11,223 nt of DNA from Bryobacteraceae bacterium (GCA_025350445.1 JANXXV010000577.1:1-11223); one strand, 5' to 3'; shown: positions 1 to 8,366, numbered from the stretch's first letter. Numbers and translations: made by a program. Notes: generated by a model not told the origin, from the letters alone.

Positions 1-1
1 G

Positions 2-952
2 CTGGGCACCGCTACCGACAATGGCGCTGTGACCTGTCCGCGAGGCACTACTGCGGGGGCGGCCTGTAGGCTGATTACCGTCTCCAACTGTGGTGGAGTG
101 GCGGCAAACATTGCGGTCACCTTGGCAACGTACACACCAAGTGTGGCTAGCAAGGGCACCGTGTTCCTTCATAACGGCGCAACCGGGCAACAGCCCATGA
201 ACTTCGGTCTACCCCTAACCTTGAAGAACTACGGGTTTACGGTGGTGCAGATAATCTTCGCATCCGGCGGCTGGGAGATTGCCAGTGGTGCAGGTATCAA
301 GGCCGCAGCGTGTCGGCCCGCTACAGCTATCCGGTGGGCTTACGACCATATCCACCAAGTTGGCACTACGCTCGGCTTCTGCGGTGTCGGTTCCTCGGCT
401 GGTACCGGGGCAATCTACCATGCGTTGCAGACCTACGGGCTATCGAGCATCATAGACGCGGCATTCTTTCAGGCTGGGCCGTCTCCCTTTGGGGCGATTG
501 ATAAGGCTTGCACAGTGGGGTCGGTCACGTCTCCAATCAACATTTGTGTAGGGCAGGACGGCGAACTCGATAACGCGCCCTACAACTACACCGGGGCAAA
601 AGGCGAGGTCAACACGTGGGAAGGGACAACTACGTGCGGGTCGGCTCACCCTCTAGCGGCGGATGTAGTGAAGTGGCAAGCGGATGCCCTGACGGGCGGG
701 ACGTTCTCGCAGACGTGGCTCAAGAGTTACATCTGCACAAACAGCCCAAACGAAACTGCTGGCTTGGCTGGCTTGCTCGTCCCGGCCACGACGGGTTTGA
801 ACGGTTCGATGCCCATGCAATGCTCCAGTCCAAGCTCGACTTGCACGGGTGAACTGATTTGGGCTGACGCGGCATATGCGGCACAACTCGGAGATGATGT
901 GCTGGCGCAGTGTGTGCCCAACCACGTTACGGCAAAAGCAATCAAAAAGTAG
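2..952 (+). CDS. Alpha/beta-hydrolase-like secreted protein, 5' end cut by window edge
   Basis: The frame is open from base 2, so the real start lies left of the window; 316 residues are visible. The middle part looks like an alpha/beta hydrolase. A beta strand leads to a turn reading FLHNG. A nucleophile elbow GSSAG follows, with its Ser codon at 395-397 (visible residue 132). A candidate acid Asp lies in GQDGE (about residue 186) and a candidate His in SAHPL (about 216), in the usual Ser-Asp-His order. Twelve Cys residues are spread along the protein, which suggests an exported, disulfide-bonded enzyme. The substrate is unknown; an esterase or depolymerase acting on host surface polymers would suit a phage. 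It ends 35 bases before the next gene and just upstream of the packaging genes. The fold call is moderate, the triad is inferred by eye, and a host-derived cargo gene is possible. Confidence 0.6.
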   Translation: MGTATDNGAVTCPRGTTAGAACRLITVSNCGGVAANIAVTLATYTPSVASKGTVFLHNGATGQQPMNFGLPLTLKNYGFTVVQIIFASGGWEIASGAGIKAAACRPATAIRWAYDHIHQVGTTLGFCGVGSSAGTGAIYHALQTYGLSSIIDAAFFQAGPSPFGAIDKACTVGSVTSPINICVGQDGELDNAPYNYTGAKGEVNTWEGTTTCGSAHPLAADVVKWQADALTGGTFSQTWLKSYICTNSPNETAGLAGLLVPATTGLNGSMPMQCSSPSSTCTGELIWADAAYAAQLGDDVLAQCVPNHVTAKAIKK

Positions 953-987
953 CGCTTGACCTGTGGCGTTACGACAGAAGGGTTATC

Positions 988-1350
988 ATGGAAAAGAAAT
1001 CGAAGGTTTCATCGGTCCTTGGCGGAAGCAAGCCCACCAAAAAGTCGGGTGGTAAGAAGTCTGGCGGCAAGCACAAAGTCAAGAGGATGACCATCCACCA
1101 CGCCAAAAACGGTGGATACATCATCAGTCACGACATGGAGAACGAGCCTGACGAGACGGGTGAGTCGTCTGACCCGGAAGAACACATCGCGCCCAACAAG
1201 GCATCGTTGCTAGATCACGTTTCTGAGCACATGGATCAGCCCGAAGCGGGTCCTGAGCCGTCACCATCTCCGTATCCGGCGGGCGCTCCTCCTGCTCCTC
1301 CTGCTGCTCCGGCAGCCCCAGCGGCCCCGGCTGGACCAGTGGGGGCTTAA
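988..1350 (+). CDS. Small basic/Pro-Ala-rich phage protein, unknown function
   Basis: This 120-residue protein has three parts. An N-terminal Lys/Gly/Ser-rich segment (about residues 1-35, with repeated KSGGKK) comes first. A short folded-looking stretch follows (about 36-85, KRMTIHHAKNGGYIISHDME then an acidic loop and LLDHVSEHM). The tail is low-complexity Pro/Ala (about 90-120), encoded by CCT/GCT/GCC repeats near 1287-1335. I chose ATG 988 over the longer upstream reading because that would overlap the previous gene and because AGAAGGG lies just before 988. The central HHAKNGGYI...HVSEHM pattern resembles small proteins I recall beside terminase genes in podoviruses, without a known role. 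The stop TAA touches the next gene's ATG, so the two are probably translationally coupled. The basic N-terminus could bind DNA; that is inference. Confidence 0.75.
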   Translation: MEKKSKVSSVLGGSKPTKKSGGKKSGGKHKVKRMTIHHAKNGGYIISHDMENEPDETGESSDPEEHIAPNKASLLDHVSEHMDQPEAGPEPSPSPYPAGAPPAPPAAPAAPAAPAGPVGA

Positions 1351-1740
1351 ATGTACATACGACCCGATCCAATATCACCGGCACCAGCCCCCGGCGCGGG
1401 CTCCGGCGTCAGGTCTCTACTTGGCGGGGTTCGCGCCAATCCGACCCCCCGCGTTGGCGGGATGTACGGAACGGCGCAGCCAAACTCCTTCAAAAAGGGC
1501 GGAAAAGTCCGCAAAACCGGGATGGCCCTTGTCCACAAGGGTGAAGAAGTAATCCCCAAAAAATCGGTGGATGCGGCCAAAAAAACCAAGAAGCCGAAGA
1601 AAATGTCCAAGAAAAACGCCAAAATCAAGCTGGTTATGGGCGAATTCAAGCGAGGGGATCTGAAATCCCCCTCTGGTGGCAAAGTTACCGACCGCAAGCA
1701 GGCTCTGGCCATTGCGATGTCCGAATCAGACAAGGTGTAG
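1351..1740 (+). CDS. Small Lys-rich protein with DUF6496-like C-terminus
   Basis: This 129-residue basic protein has three parts. A Pro/Gly-rich N-terminus covers about residues 1-45. Next is a segment containing KKGGKVRKTGMALVHKGEEV (about 49-68); this ALVHKGEEVIP wording also occurs in phage structural proteins. A Lys-rich linker (about 70-95) leads to a C-terminal block, MGEFKRGDLKSPSGGKVTDR, then KQALAIAMSE (about 97-126). That block matches my recollection of DUF6496 (EFK.G.L.S.SGKKV..RKQAIAIALSE). The biochemical role of DUF6496 is unknown to me. The ATG directly follows the upstream TAA, with no clear Shine-Dalgarno, and the stop TAG abuts the terminase ATG, so the gene sits in a coupled chain leading into the terminase. 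An internal start at 1462 is possible but would lose only the Pro-rich part. A role as DNA-binding or packaging accessory is a guess. Confidence 0.75.
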   Translation: MYIRPDPISPAPAPGAGSGVRSLLGGVRANPTPRVGGMYGTAQPNSFKKGGKVRKTGMALVHKGEEVIPKKSVDAAKKTKKPKKMSKKNAKIKLVMGEFKRGDLKSPSGGKVTDRKQALAIAMSESDKV

Positions 1741-3696
1741 ATGAAGTTTCCCGAACTGAAGGCCAAGTACGGTTTGCCGAAGGACATCCCAAACAGAGAA
1801 CTGTACGACTGCATCAACGCCCCCGAAACTCGGGGATTGCTGATTGAGAAGTTCGGGATTCTCGGGGAAGAAGACTTCAAGAAATACGAACTGGTGCAAG
1901 AGGTTCGGAGAAGGGCTAAACGGGACCTCTTGTTCCTCGCCAAATACTTTCTGTGGGAAACCAACCCGGAAAGCGTTGGCAACGATTTCTCCAGCAACCA
2001 GATGAGCGATACGCTGCACCAGATGATGTGCGACATGTACGTCACCAAGGATGACAGCAAGTCGGTAGCCGAGCAGGATGTTGTATACAAGAACCGCCTG
2101 ATCCTCGCTCCCCGCGGCTCTATGAAGTCCACGCTTGACATCGCGGACATCGTTAGCTGGATCTTGAACTTCTACACCATCCGTATCCTGATCCTCACTG
2201 CCGCCGAGGACCTCGCGGTGAAGTTTCTGGACCTGACCAAGGGCCATTTCCAAATCAAGGAACATGAGCCCAGCTTGATGAACATCTACTTCCCTGAGTT
2301 TTGCGTAACGGCTAAAGACTTGGGGAAGATGAATGCTTTCTCGTTTGTGTGTCCGCTGTGGTCCGCCCAGAAGGTAGAGCGCGGGGAGCCGACCGTTATG
2401 GCCTCCTCAATCGCCTCGACTCTTTCAGGGTTCCACTTTGAGGTTATCAAGCCGGACGACGCAGTGTCCAACAAGAACACCGAGTCGGACGAGCAGTGCA
2501 AGAAGGTCATCAAGAATTTCTTCCTGAACCGGAAGATGCTGCGTCCCTTTGGGTACGTTGACCTGAACGGCACGCGGTACTCGGATGAGGACCTGTACGG
2601 CAGTATGCTGGACAAGTTGACCGGCGACGTTCGGGTAGAGCGCGGGCCTTGCTGGGAGATTCACTACAGCGAGGAAAGGAAGACCAAGATTCTGATTGCT
2701 CGGGCTTGGGAGCCCAACCGTTCGTCTCAGGCTATGCTCGATGACGGGCGGCTCAAGCCGGAGGAGTTACGGCAGGAGCACTACGACCTGCTGTTTCCCG
2801 AAGTCCTAACGTACGCCGACCTGCACAAGATGCAGAAGGACGACGAGATCAGCTTTGAGGGGCAGATGAACCAGAACCCGCGGCCCTTGGCGGCGGTGAC
2901 TTTCGACATAGCCCTTTTGAAGCGCGCCACGGTGCACCCAAACGACTTGCCAGTTGGCGGCCCGATTTCGATCACATGGGATTTCGCCTTCTCCGACAAA
3001 AAAGGGCGGGACTACAGCACGGCTTGTGCGGCCCTGTGGACGCCGTCCGGAGAGGCTTTCATTCTGGACTTGATCCGGAAGCGCTTCACTCCTGACGCGC
3101 TGGCTGAGGCTTTCGTCCACTTTGTAAAAACTTGGCGACCGTACGTTGTTGGCGTAGAGAACGTGGCGGGGTCTAGGTTTATTGAATCCGCCATATTGCA
3201 AAAGGCATTCGCATCGGGCGACCCGCTGGTGTACGAAATTTGCCGCAAGATCGACTGGTTCAAGCCGGACAATCAGGCGGGGGCCAAGAAGACTCGAACG
3301 GCTATGTTGCATCCGTGGCTGGCGGGCGGCAAGATGAAGTTTGCGTCTAACCTGCCTCATTTGGATGTACTGTATCGCGAGTTCGAGCGGTGCCAACAGG
3401 CGCACCATCACGAAGACATTCCTGACGTGATTTCGTTTCAGCAGCGGTATGCTCCGGCCATGTCGGTACGAGCCATGAACGGCGGCGCGCTACCTTGGGG
3501 GTTGCAGGGCGCGCCCGCCAAAGAGCAAGCTGAATGGAATCTGTTGTTTGAGGAAAATTGCGACCCGTTCGGAGTTCCCGGAAGCGGGCCTTCGCGGAGT
3601 ATTGTCGTTACCGCGCCAGACGGGGAAGATGGGCGTTCTGAGGGTGGCGGGGTTTCCGGTTTGGAAAACATACTGGGATCTGGGATTTTTGCATAA
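1741..3696 (+). CDS. terL: Terminase large subunit (DNA packaging ATPase/nuclease)
   Basis: This is the motor that pumps phage DNA into the procapsid through the portal and cuts the concatemer. The 651-residue length is normal for the family. The N-terminal ATPase domain has a Walker A variant LAPRGSMKST (residues 122-131), with the Arg-rich P-loop usual for terminases. A Walker-B-like hydrophobic-acidic segment, FEVIKPDDAV, has its acidic pair at 239-240. The C-terminal RNase-H-like nuclease domain begins at ITWDFAFSD (Asp 414), followed by VVGVENVAG (Glu 473) and an HHHEDIPDV segment (Asp 559/562). These are the expected three acidic metal-binding sites. The start ATG abuts the upstream stop. 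Portal, scaffold and capsid genes follow in the usual order. No small terminase subunit is recognisable in the window; either upstream basic protein could fill that role, but nothing shows it. Confidence 0.95.
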   Translation: MKFPELKAKYGLPKDIPNRELYDCINAPETRGLLIEKFGILGEEDFKKYELVQEVRRRAKRDLLFLAKYFLWETNPESVGNDFSSNQMSDTLHQMMCDMYVTKDDSKSVAEQDVVYKNRLILAPRGSMKSTLDIADIVSWILNFYTIRILILTAAEDLAVKFLDLTKGHFQIKEHEPSLMNIYFPEFCVTAKDLGKMNAFSFVCPLWSAQKVERGEPTVMASSIASTLSGFHFEVIKPDDAVSNKNTESDEQCKKVIKNFFLNRKMLRPFGYVDLNGTRYSDEDLYGSMLDKLTGDVRVERGPCWEIHYSEERKTKILIARAWEPNRSSQAMLDDGRLKPEELRQEHYDLLFPEVLTYADLHKMQKDDEISFEGQMNQNPRPLAAVTFDIALLKRATVHPNDLPVGGPISITWDFAFSDKKGRDYSTACAALWTPSGEAFILDLIRKRFTPDALAEAFVHFVKTWRPYVVGVENVAGSRFIESAILQKAFASGDPLVYEICRKIDWFKPDNQAGAKKTRTAMLHPWLAGGKMKFASNLPHLDVLYREFERCQQAHHHEDIPDVISFQQRYAPAMSVRAMNGGALPWGLQGAPAKEQAEWNLLFEENCDPFGVPGSGPSRSIVVTAPDGEDGRSEGGGVSGLENILGSGIFA

Positions 3697-3725
3697 CATA
3701 CCAAGGATTTTAAGAAGGATTTGAC

Positions 3726-4115
3726 ATGAAGAAGCTAGATATGAAAAGTTCAGGGCAAGATGACATGGTGTCCCTAAACCGCGCTTGGGAGTATCCTCGC
3801 GACGTGAAGGGTAGCGACTTCAAGGTAGGAACCGTCGATGACGAGGCTTCCGGCCAGTCTGGTCCGCACGGCACGGCCAAAGGTCAAGACGAACTGTTAG
3901 TGTTGAGCACCACGCAGGAGATGCCGCGACACGCCGAAGACAATGGTCCGGGCGAACACGGCGCGGGTACCCCCGTTCCCGTCGATAGGGGTCGCATCGT
4001 AAAGGCGCACTTCCCGGAAAAGCAATCTCCCGAGAGCGGCACCGCCGTCAAGTGGGGTTGCTCGGTTGATCTGGTTACTGGCCAGCACGACTCCGACTAC
4101 AAAAAGAACCGCTAA
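3726..4115 (+). CDS. Small hydrophilic phage protein, unknown function
   Basis: This 129-residue soluble protein has no transmembrane segment and no motif I recognise. It is rich in Asp, Gly, Ser and Lys, with a KGSDFKVGTVDDEASG-type stretch near residues 29-45 and a C-terminal part containing GTAVKWGCSVDLVTGQHDSD. The start is well supported: AAGAAGGA at 3712-3719 lies 6 bases before ATG 3726. It sits between the terminase and the portal, a position often held by small virion or packaging accessories, so a structural or decoration role is possible but unproven. Two bases after its stop comes a 17-base inverted repeat (4118-4134) that leads into the portal start. Confidence 0.75.
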   Translation: MKKLDMKSSGQDDMVSLNRAWEYPRDVKGSDFKVGTVDDEASGQSGPHGTAKGQDELLVLSTTQEMPRHAEDNGPGEHGAGTPVPVDRGRIVKAHFPEKQSPESGTAVKWGCSVDLVTGQHDSDYKKNR

Positions 4116-4117
4116 TC

Positions 4118-4134
4118 TGTCCGGTTTCCGGACA
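4118..4134. repeat. 17-base inverted repeat, copy 1 (before portal start)
   Basis: TGTCCGGTTTCCGGACA has 7-base arms around a 3-base centre. It differs by one central base from the copy at 10069-10085. It begins 2 bases after the upstream stop and ends 12 bases before the portal ATG, where no good Shine-Dalgarno is present. It could act as an RNA hairpin at the translation start or as a DNA operator for a dimeric protein. It has no T-run after it, so it is not a standard terminator. Confidence 0.6.
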
Positions 4135-4146
4135 AGCTAGGTTTGC

Positions 4147-6231
4147 ATGATACTCGACGCTCCGAAGCAAGACCCCTACGCGCCAATTTCACTTGAAGAA
4201 GCCAAGCAATTCATGGCGGAACAAGTGTGGGCGGACGATCCCGCCTTGCGGCTGGTTTTGCAAGACGCGGATAAGGCCGAGGCGTACGAGGAACAAAAGA
4301 AGTGGGCAGCGCAGTGGCCCTCGGCGTCAGTGCTGTATCAGTCCCCGTACGTTCCGAGGTTCTGGGAGGGGACGCAGTCAGAAAGAGCCAGCCTCCCAAA
4401 CTTCACCATCGCGACGGCGGTGAATTCTCTGGTACCGCAGGTGATTGGCGGGATGTTCTCCGACAACCCCCCGTTTATAACACAGAACCTGCCCGGAACG
4501 GCTGCACAGGCCGCTCGGGCCAACGGGGCGTTGATTAGCTACCAGTTGGAACAAATAGAATTCCGCAGAGAGATTGAGCTTGGCGCGGTAAACTCCGTGC
4601 TGTACGGAACCTCTGTTTGGAAGTGGGGATGGGACATTTTTCCCCGAAAAGTAGTCACTTACGAGAGAAAAAACGATAGGGTAACGGTTAAGAATCCGCT
4701 GTCGGATATCGGCGGCCAAGATATCGTGCTCGAAGATCCGGACGAGGAGTTCGAGCAAGTGATCACCGAGGAGGTGGTCCAGCAACCGGCATTCGAGCAT
4801 ATTGTGGACCTTCGGCACATTCTAGTGGACCCCACGCTGAACGTGCCCGACATACGCAAAGCCAAGTACGTAATCCATCGCACGTACGTAACTTTCGAGG
4901 ACCTCGACCATCTCCGTACGATTCCGGGATACGATATCCCCCCGCAAGACGAACTTATTCGGCTGTTCTTCCCTCCCCGCGAAGAGGCGGTAAGGGCTTC
5001 ATCGGAATCGGATGCGTCCACTCCGGGCTACGACCTCCGCAGCGATCCGCGATATCAGGACGCAACGATCGATCCTTTTCAGCAGCCTTTAGAACTACTG
5101 GAGCGCTGGGACAACAAGACGTGCATCTCCGTTTTGAACCGTAAGAAGACTATCTGCAACGTAGAAAACGAGTACGGCGAGATTCCGTTCCTCTCCGTGA
5201 ACTGGTGGGATGTTCCGGGAGCGTTCTTTGGCTTGGGCATGGCCAAGATCATCGGCTCCGACCAAAGGCTTCTTCAGGGAATGATGCAGTTGATGGTGGA
5301 TAATGCCACCCTGAATCTGAACTCCCCTTATTTTCGCACCAAGGGTAAGAGTATACCCACACAGTCTATCCGGATGGCTCCCGGAAAGATTGTGGAGCAG
5401 GACGAAAAAGGCAGTTACGAGCCCATGCAGCGCACCCCGGTGGTACCGGAAGCCCAGATGTTGATTGGACTTGCACAGGCGCGTGTTGAGCAAGTTTCCG
5501 GAGCCAGCGAGATGGCTACGCAAGGAGTTGCGGGCTCGAGCGGACACTCCAATCTGGCCCGAACCGCCGCGGGCGCAAACCTCCTTTCTGGCGGAACGGG
5601 CGCCCGTATTGGCAACTTCGTTGACAAGCTCGCCACGCAGGTGATGTTGCCGTTCATATATCGCGTTCTGGACATGAACAAAAAGCTGCTGCCCAGCCGA
5701 GTGTGGAAAAAGGTTCTCAGCGAGGACTTGCAGCACGCTTTCTTTTCGCAGGACAAGGGCGACCTCAAAGATCTGTTGACCGCCCGCATGAAGTTCTCTA
5801 TTCTTGCGGGGTCGAAGATGCAGGCACGGCGCAACATGGCGCAATCCCTGCCCATTATAATTCAGTTCCTCACCTCTGAACAAATCGGCACGCAATTGCA
5901 GTTTCAAGGCAAGAAGGTGGACGTATCGGAGGTTATGCGGATGTTGTTTGAAGTCTCCGATTGGAAGAACTTCAACGACGTGGTAGTGGACATGACCGAC
6001 GAGGATAAGCAGCGCGCCGCCGCGCAGTCCCCCGCCGCCATGAGCGCACAGAAGATGCAGGGTCAAGCCGCGTTACAGCAGCAGAAGCACAACAATAAAC
6101 TCGACGAAAGCGACCAAGAGAACATCTCGCGCGCCGGTCGAGAAATTCTCCGCCACACTATGGTGGCAGCCGCTACCCCCGAAGCCATTACTGGCGAGCC
6201 CGGCGGGACGGGATTCGGATCGGGACTCTAA
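4147..6231 (+). CDS. Portal (head-tail connector) protein
   Basis: This 694-residue protein follows the terminase and precedes the scaffold and capsid, the standard place of the portal: the dodecameric ring at one capsid vertex through which DNA passes and to which the tail joins. The length fits the long portals of podoviruses (head-tail connector type). Portal-like features are an N-terminal helical region with an aromatic-rich patch (LYQSPYVPRFWEGTQSERAS, about 63-82), a mixed segment VLYGTSVWKWGWDIFP (about 151-166), a central IPFLSVNWWDVPGAFFGLGM stretch (about 353-372) followed by long helices, and a Gln/Ala-rich, probably coiled-coil tail (about 618-665). ATG 4147 has only a weak AGG-like ribosome site; the inverted repeat at 4118-4134 lies just upstream. 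The assignment rests on gene order, length and sequence character, because portals diverge strongly. Confidence 0.85.
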   Translation: MILDAPKQDPYAPISLEEAKQFMAEQVWADDPALRLVLQDADKAEAYEEQKKWAAQWPSASVLYQSPYVPRFWEGTQSERASLPNFTIATAVNSLVPQVIGGMFSDNPPFITQNLPGTAAQAARANGALISYQLEQIEFRREIELGAVNSVLYGTSVWKWGWDIFPRKVVTYERKNDRVTVKNPLSDIGGQDIVLEDPDEEFEQVITEEVVQQPAFEHIVDLRHILVDPTLNVPDIRKAKYVIHRTYVTFEDLDHLRTIPGYDIPPQDELIRLFFPPREEAVRASSESDASTPGYDLRSDPRYQDATIDPFQQPLELLERWDNKTCISVLNRKKTICNVENEYGEIPFLSVNWWDVPGAFFGLGMAKIIGSDQRLLQGMMQLMVDNATLNLNSPYFRTKGKSIPTQSIRMAPGKIVEQDEKGSYEPMQRTPVVPEAQMLIGLAQARVEQVSGASEMATQGVAGSSGHSNLARTAAGANLLSGGTGARIGNFVDKLATQVMLPFIYRVLDMNKKLLPSRVWKKVLSEDLQHAFFSQDKGDLKDLLTARMKFSILAGSKMQARRNMAQSLPIIIQFLTSEQIGTQLQFQGKKVDVSEVMRMLFEVSDWKNFNDVVVDMTDEDKQRAAAQSPAAMSAQKMQGQAALQQQKHNNKLDESDQENISRAGREILRHTMVAAATPEAITGEPGGTGFGSGL

Positions 6232-6603
6232 ATGTACAGCGCAGAGGATTTTGTTCAACGCATAGAGGCCAATACCGGGGCCGCATTGGAACCGGAAAGC
6301 CTCGCGGAGATTGACCATTGGATGCGGGGTCGTATTCTGGCCACCGTTAGTCAAGAAGCATGGGGCGAGATTATGGCCGCTATGCGGAGCATCTCCGACG
6401 ACTTGACAAAGCAATTGTTGGAAACCGTTCCGGGAGACAAAGACCGCATCGTCTCCTACCATGCAGCGGCTTACGCGGCTGCGGAGATGGTGACCAATTT
6501 TGACGCTTCGGTTCAAAGCGCGATTCGGTTTGCCGAGACCGTCCCAAGGGTTGTTTTAGAGGGGATAGCCGACACCGGACCCGGACCAATAGACTGTTTT
6601 TAA
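6232..6603 (+). CDS. Small helical phage protein, unknown function
   Basis: This 123-residue protein starts with an ATG that directly follows the portal stop (TAA then ATG), so it is very likely translated by coupling with the portal. The sequence is mainly alpha-helical in character (AEDFVQRIEANTGA, LAEIDHWMRGRILATVS, YHAAAYAAAEMVTNF), acidic and Ala-rich, with no membrane segment and no catalytic motif that I recognise. In this position it could be an assembly factor that works with the portal or scaffold, but this is inferred from location only. Its stop TAA overlaps the start of the strong Shine-Dalgarno of the next gene. Confidence 0.75.
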   Translation: MYSAEDFVQRIEANTGAALEPESLAEIDHWMRGRILATVSQEAWGEIMAAMRSISDDLTKQLLETVPGDKDRIVSYHAAAYAAAEMVTNFDASVQSAIRFAETVPRVVLEGIADTGPGPIDCF

Positions 6604-6611
6604 GGGGGGAT

Positions 6612-6797
6612 ATGACTTTCTTATACGACGACGAGACGGATGTTCTGCATATTGCATTTGAGGAAAATGCAGGTTCGTGCGTATTCGTAGAAACCGCTTC
6701 AGGAGCGATCTTGCGAATAGAGCGGGGGACGGGCACTCTAATCGGAGCAACCCTTCTCTACTTCATCAGGAAATTAAGCGTGCAGATCGCCGTATAA
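6612..6797 (+). CDS. DUF2283-like small protein
   Basis: This 61-residue protein opens with MTFLYDDETDVLHIAFEENA and continues to FVETASGAILRIERGTGTLI. This follows the DUF2283 pattern (a strand, YD...D.LYI, then a polar loop, a GVILDLD-type strand and LVGIEIL). Proteins of this family are short single-domain beta/alpha proteins of unknown biochemical function. The last 15 or so residues (YFIRKLSVQIAV) do not follow the usual ending. The start is secure: a run of six G after AA (6604-6609) lies 2 bases before ATG 6612, the richest purine ribosome site in the neighbourhood. It is an odd member of a head-assembly operon and may be a small regulatory or stability factor. Confidence 0.7.
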   Translation: MTFLYDDETDVLHIAFEENAGSCVFVETASGAILRIERGTGTLIGATLLYFIRKLSVQIAV

Positions 6798-6867
6798 GAG
6801 AACCGTTTTTGCGAGAGAAGTGCATCACTAAACTATCCGCTGAGGCCGGATTGCCTCGGGAGAATGA

Positions 6868-7995
6868 ATGTCAGCATTGAGTACCGACCCTGTGATTGTT
6901 AACGACCCTTTTTTTGACGACGAGTTCGCGGGTTTGTCGCTCCAAAACGAAGATGGAAACCGCCTCGAACGTCTGACGGAAATCGCCAACGAGGACCCGG
7001 AATTCGCCCCCCAACCTCCGCAACCCTTGCCCGCTATCGCCCCTCCGGACGACGATGTTCCGGAGATCGTCGAGTACGAAGACGGCTCCTCGGTGCAGAT
7101 CGAACACACCAACAAGGGCTGGAAGGCCACTCTGAATTCGGGAATTCAGGGCCGTAACCCGGAAGTGTTCAAAGGCCAGACCAAAAACGAGATGTGGATG
7201 CAACTCGCCGAAGCCAAGGTCAACGCAACTCGGAAGATTGTAGACCTGAATCGCAAGGTGAAGCTCGGCATGGCGGAAACCGTTCCCTCTTCCCCGAGAG
7301 CCACGACATTCGCAGCAGCCCCGGCGGGCGGTCCCCATCAGTTCACCGCTGACGAGATTTTTGAACTGAAGACCCAGTTGCAGGTAAACCCTGCCGCCGC
7401 ATTTGAGAAGTATCTATCGGCCTACGGGGTCACCCCGTCACAGTTGACGGCGTTGGTAGAAAACTCACAGCGTGGCGCGGAAGCCTACGAGGCGCAAGAC
7501 ATCGAGTCCATCGCCCGAGGATTCTTGGCAGAGCGTTCGGGATACTACGCCGACCCGACGAGCCAGAACCTGTTTTCTCTGGTAGCGTGGATCAGCAAAA
7601 CTAAACTTCGGAAGGCACTTCATCCCGGAGAAGACATTGAACAAGCCATTGCCCGCGCGTATCGCGCTGGGGCTTGGACCGTAGATAACCTCGCTGAGGC
7701 CTACGACGACCTTCTGGAGGCGGAAGTTCTTGTAGAACTCCCTTCAGATAGCTCTGCGGCACCGGTCGCACCATCTCCGGAGCCTGTTGTTTCACCGCCG
7801 TCAGCACCGCCCATTGCGGTGACTCGGCGTCCGCGCGCGGGACTGGGTGTGCGTGTTCGGGATACTGCTTCGGCAGTTGTTCCGACCTCCACAGACCGTC
7901 CGCCCACTGTCGAAGATCTTGAAAGCCTCTCCAGCGAAGAAATCAACCGGATCATGTCCACTATTCGGCAACAGAGGGCTCAGGGTCGGCGCTAA
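6868..7995 (+). CDS. Capsid scaffold-like protein
   Basis: This 375-residue protein lies directly upstream of the major capsid gene, the classic scaffold position; scaffolds guide shell assembly and then leave the procapsid. It has an acidic N-terminal third (about 10-75), a Lys/Asp helical part (about 85-135), a middle domain FTADEIFELKTQLQVNPAAA that continues into a helical region (about 160-285), a Pro/Ser/Val-rich linker (about 292-318), and a short C-terminal helix ending in MSTIRQQRAQGRR. A basic C-terminal helix is a known capsid-binding feature of several scaffolds. GGGAG at 6858-6862 precedes ATG 6868; the ATG at 6864 is out of frame. A seven-T run at 6909-6915 lies inside the gene, but neither shifted frame opens a long reading. 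An internal virion protein is the main alternative. Confidence 0.7.
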   Translation: MSALSTDPVIVNDPFFDDEFAGLSLQNEDGNRLERLTEIANEDPEFAPQPPQPLPAIAPPDDDVPEIVEYEDGSSVQIEHTNKGWKATLNSGIQGRNPEVFKGQTKNEMWMQLAEAKVNATRKIVDLNRKVKLGMAETVPSSPRATTFAAAPAGGPHQFTADEIFELKTQLQVNPAAAFEKYLSAYGVTPSQLTALVENSQRGAEAYEAQDIESIARGFLAERSGYYADPTSQNLFSLVAWISKTKLRKALHPGEDIEQAIARAYRAGAWTVDNLAEAYDDLLEAEVLVELPSDSSAAPVAPSPEPVVSPPSAPPIAVTRRPRAGLGVRVRDTASAVVPTSTDRPPTVEDLESLSSEEINRIMSTIRQQRAQGRR

Positions 7996-8023
7996 GAAAA
8001 CCTAGCACCACGAAAGACCCACC

Positions 8024-8294
8024 ATGAGTTATTCACCGGCAAGTATTGTCACTTCGGGAATGCTTCCCAATCTGAACGCGATCCACTACGAGCGGGAAGC
8101 TATTCCTAACCTGAAGGCGAACACCCCCTTCCTCAGCATGTTCAAGCAGAAACCCCTACCAAATCGGGCGGGTACTCAAATACAGTTTTTCACTTACGCA
8201 CTTTTGCCGGGTAACACCCAGCAGTCTGCGGAAGGCGCGGTCGGCTCGCCGATTTCCGAGTCGAGCACCAAGATCCTCGCTACAATCGGTCAGT
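8024..8294 (+). CDS. Major capsid protein, 5' exon (N4-gp56 type)
   Basis: This exon encodes the first 90 residues of the major capsid protein plus the first base of codon 91. It includes the usual N-terminal arm and P-domain start: an IPNLKANTPFLSMFKQKPLP stretch, then GTQIQFFTYALLPG and EGAVGSPISE, ending in KILATIGQ. In N4-gp56-like proteins the next residues are expected to be a Tyr and then a 'D(Y/F)...SDL' segment. Here unspliced RNA instead meets TAA at 8294-8296. Joining U8294 to A8941 gives TAT (Tyr) and continues ...GQYTDFINSSDL, exactly the expected run. The spliced coding sequence is 987 bases, 328 residues. ATG 8024 lacks a clear Shine-Dalgarno, which is surprising for a capsid gene. 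Confidence 0.92.
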
Positions 8295-8366
8295 AAACGA
8301 AGCACGGCATGCTGACCTTAAATTCGGCCATATCCGTTAATATCTCGGGGAATCCCGAGACAAGAC

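Noticed and set aside
956..988. TTGACC upstream of the second gene as a -35 box
   Set aside because: The only -10-like sequence (TTATCAT) is about 19-21 bases away and overlaps the ribosome site and start codon.
1287..1335. CCT/GCT/GCC repeats as a tandem repeat element
   Set aside because: They are simply the codons of the Pro/Ala-rich protein tail with irregular units.
6842..6857. GAGGC/GCCTC hairpin before the scaffold gene as a terminator
   Set aside because: Only a 5-bp stem with no T-run; kept only as a weak parallel to the twin dyads.
6907..6916. CCCTTTTTTTG run in the scaffold gene as a programmed slippage site
   Set aside because: The shifted frame meets a stop within about 40 codons and encodes nothing recognisable.
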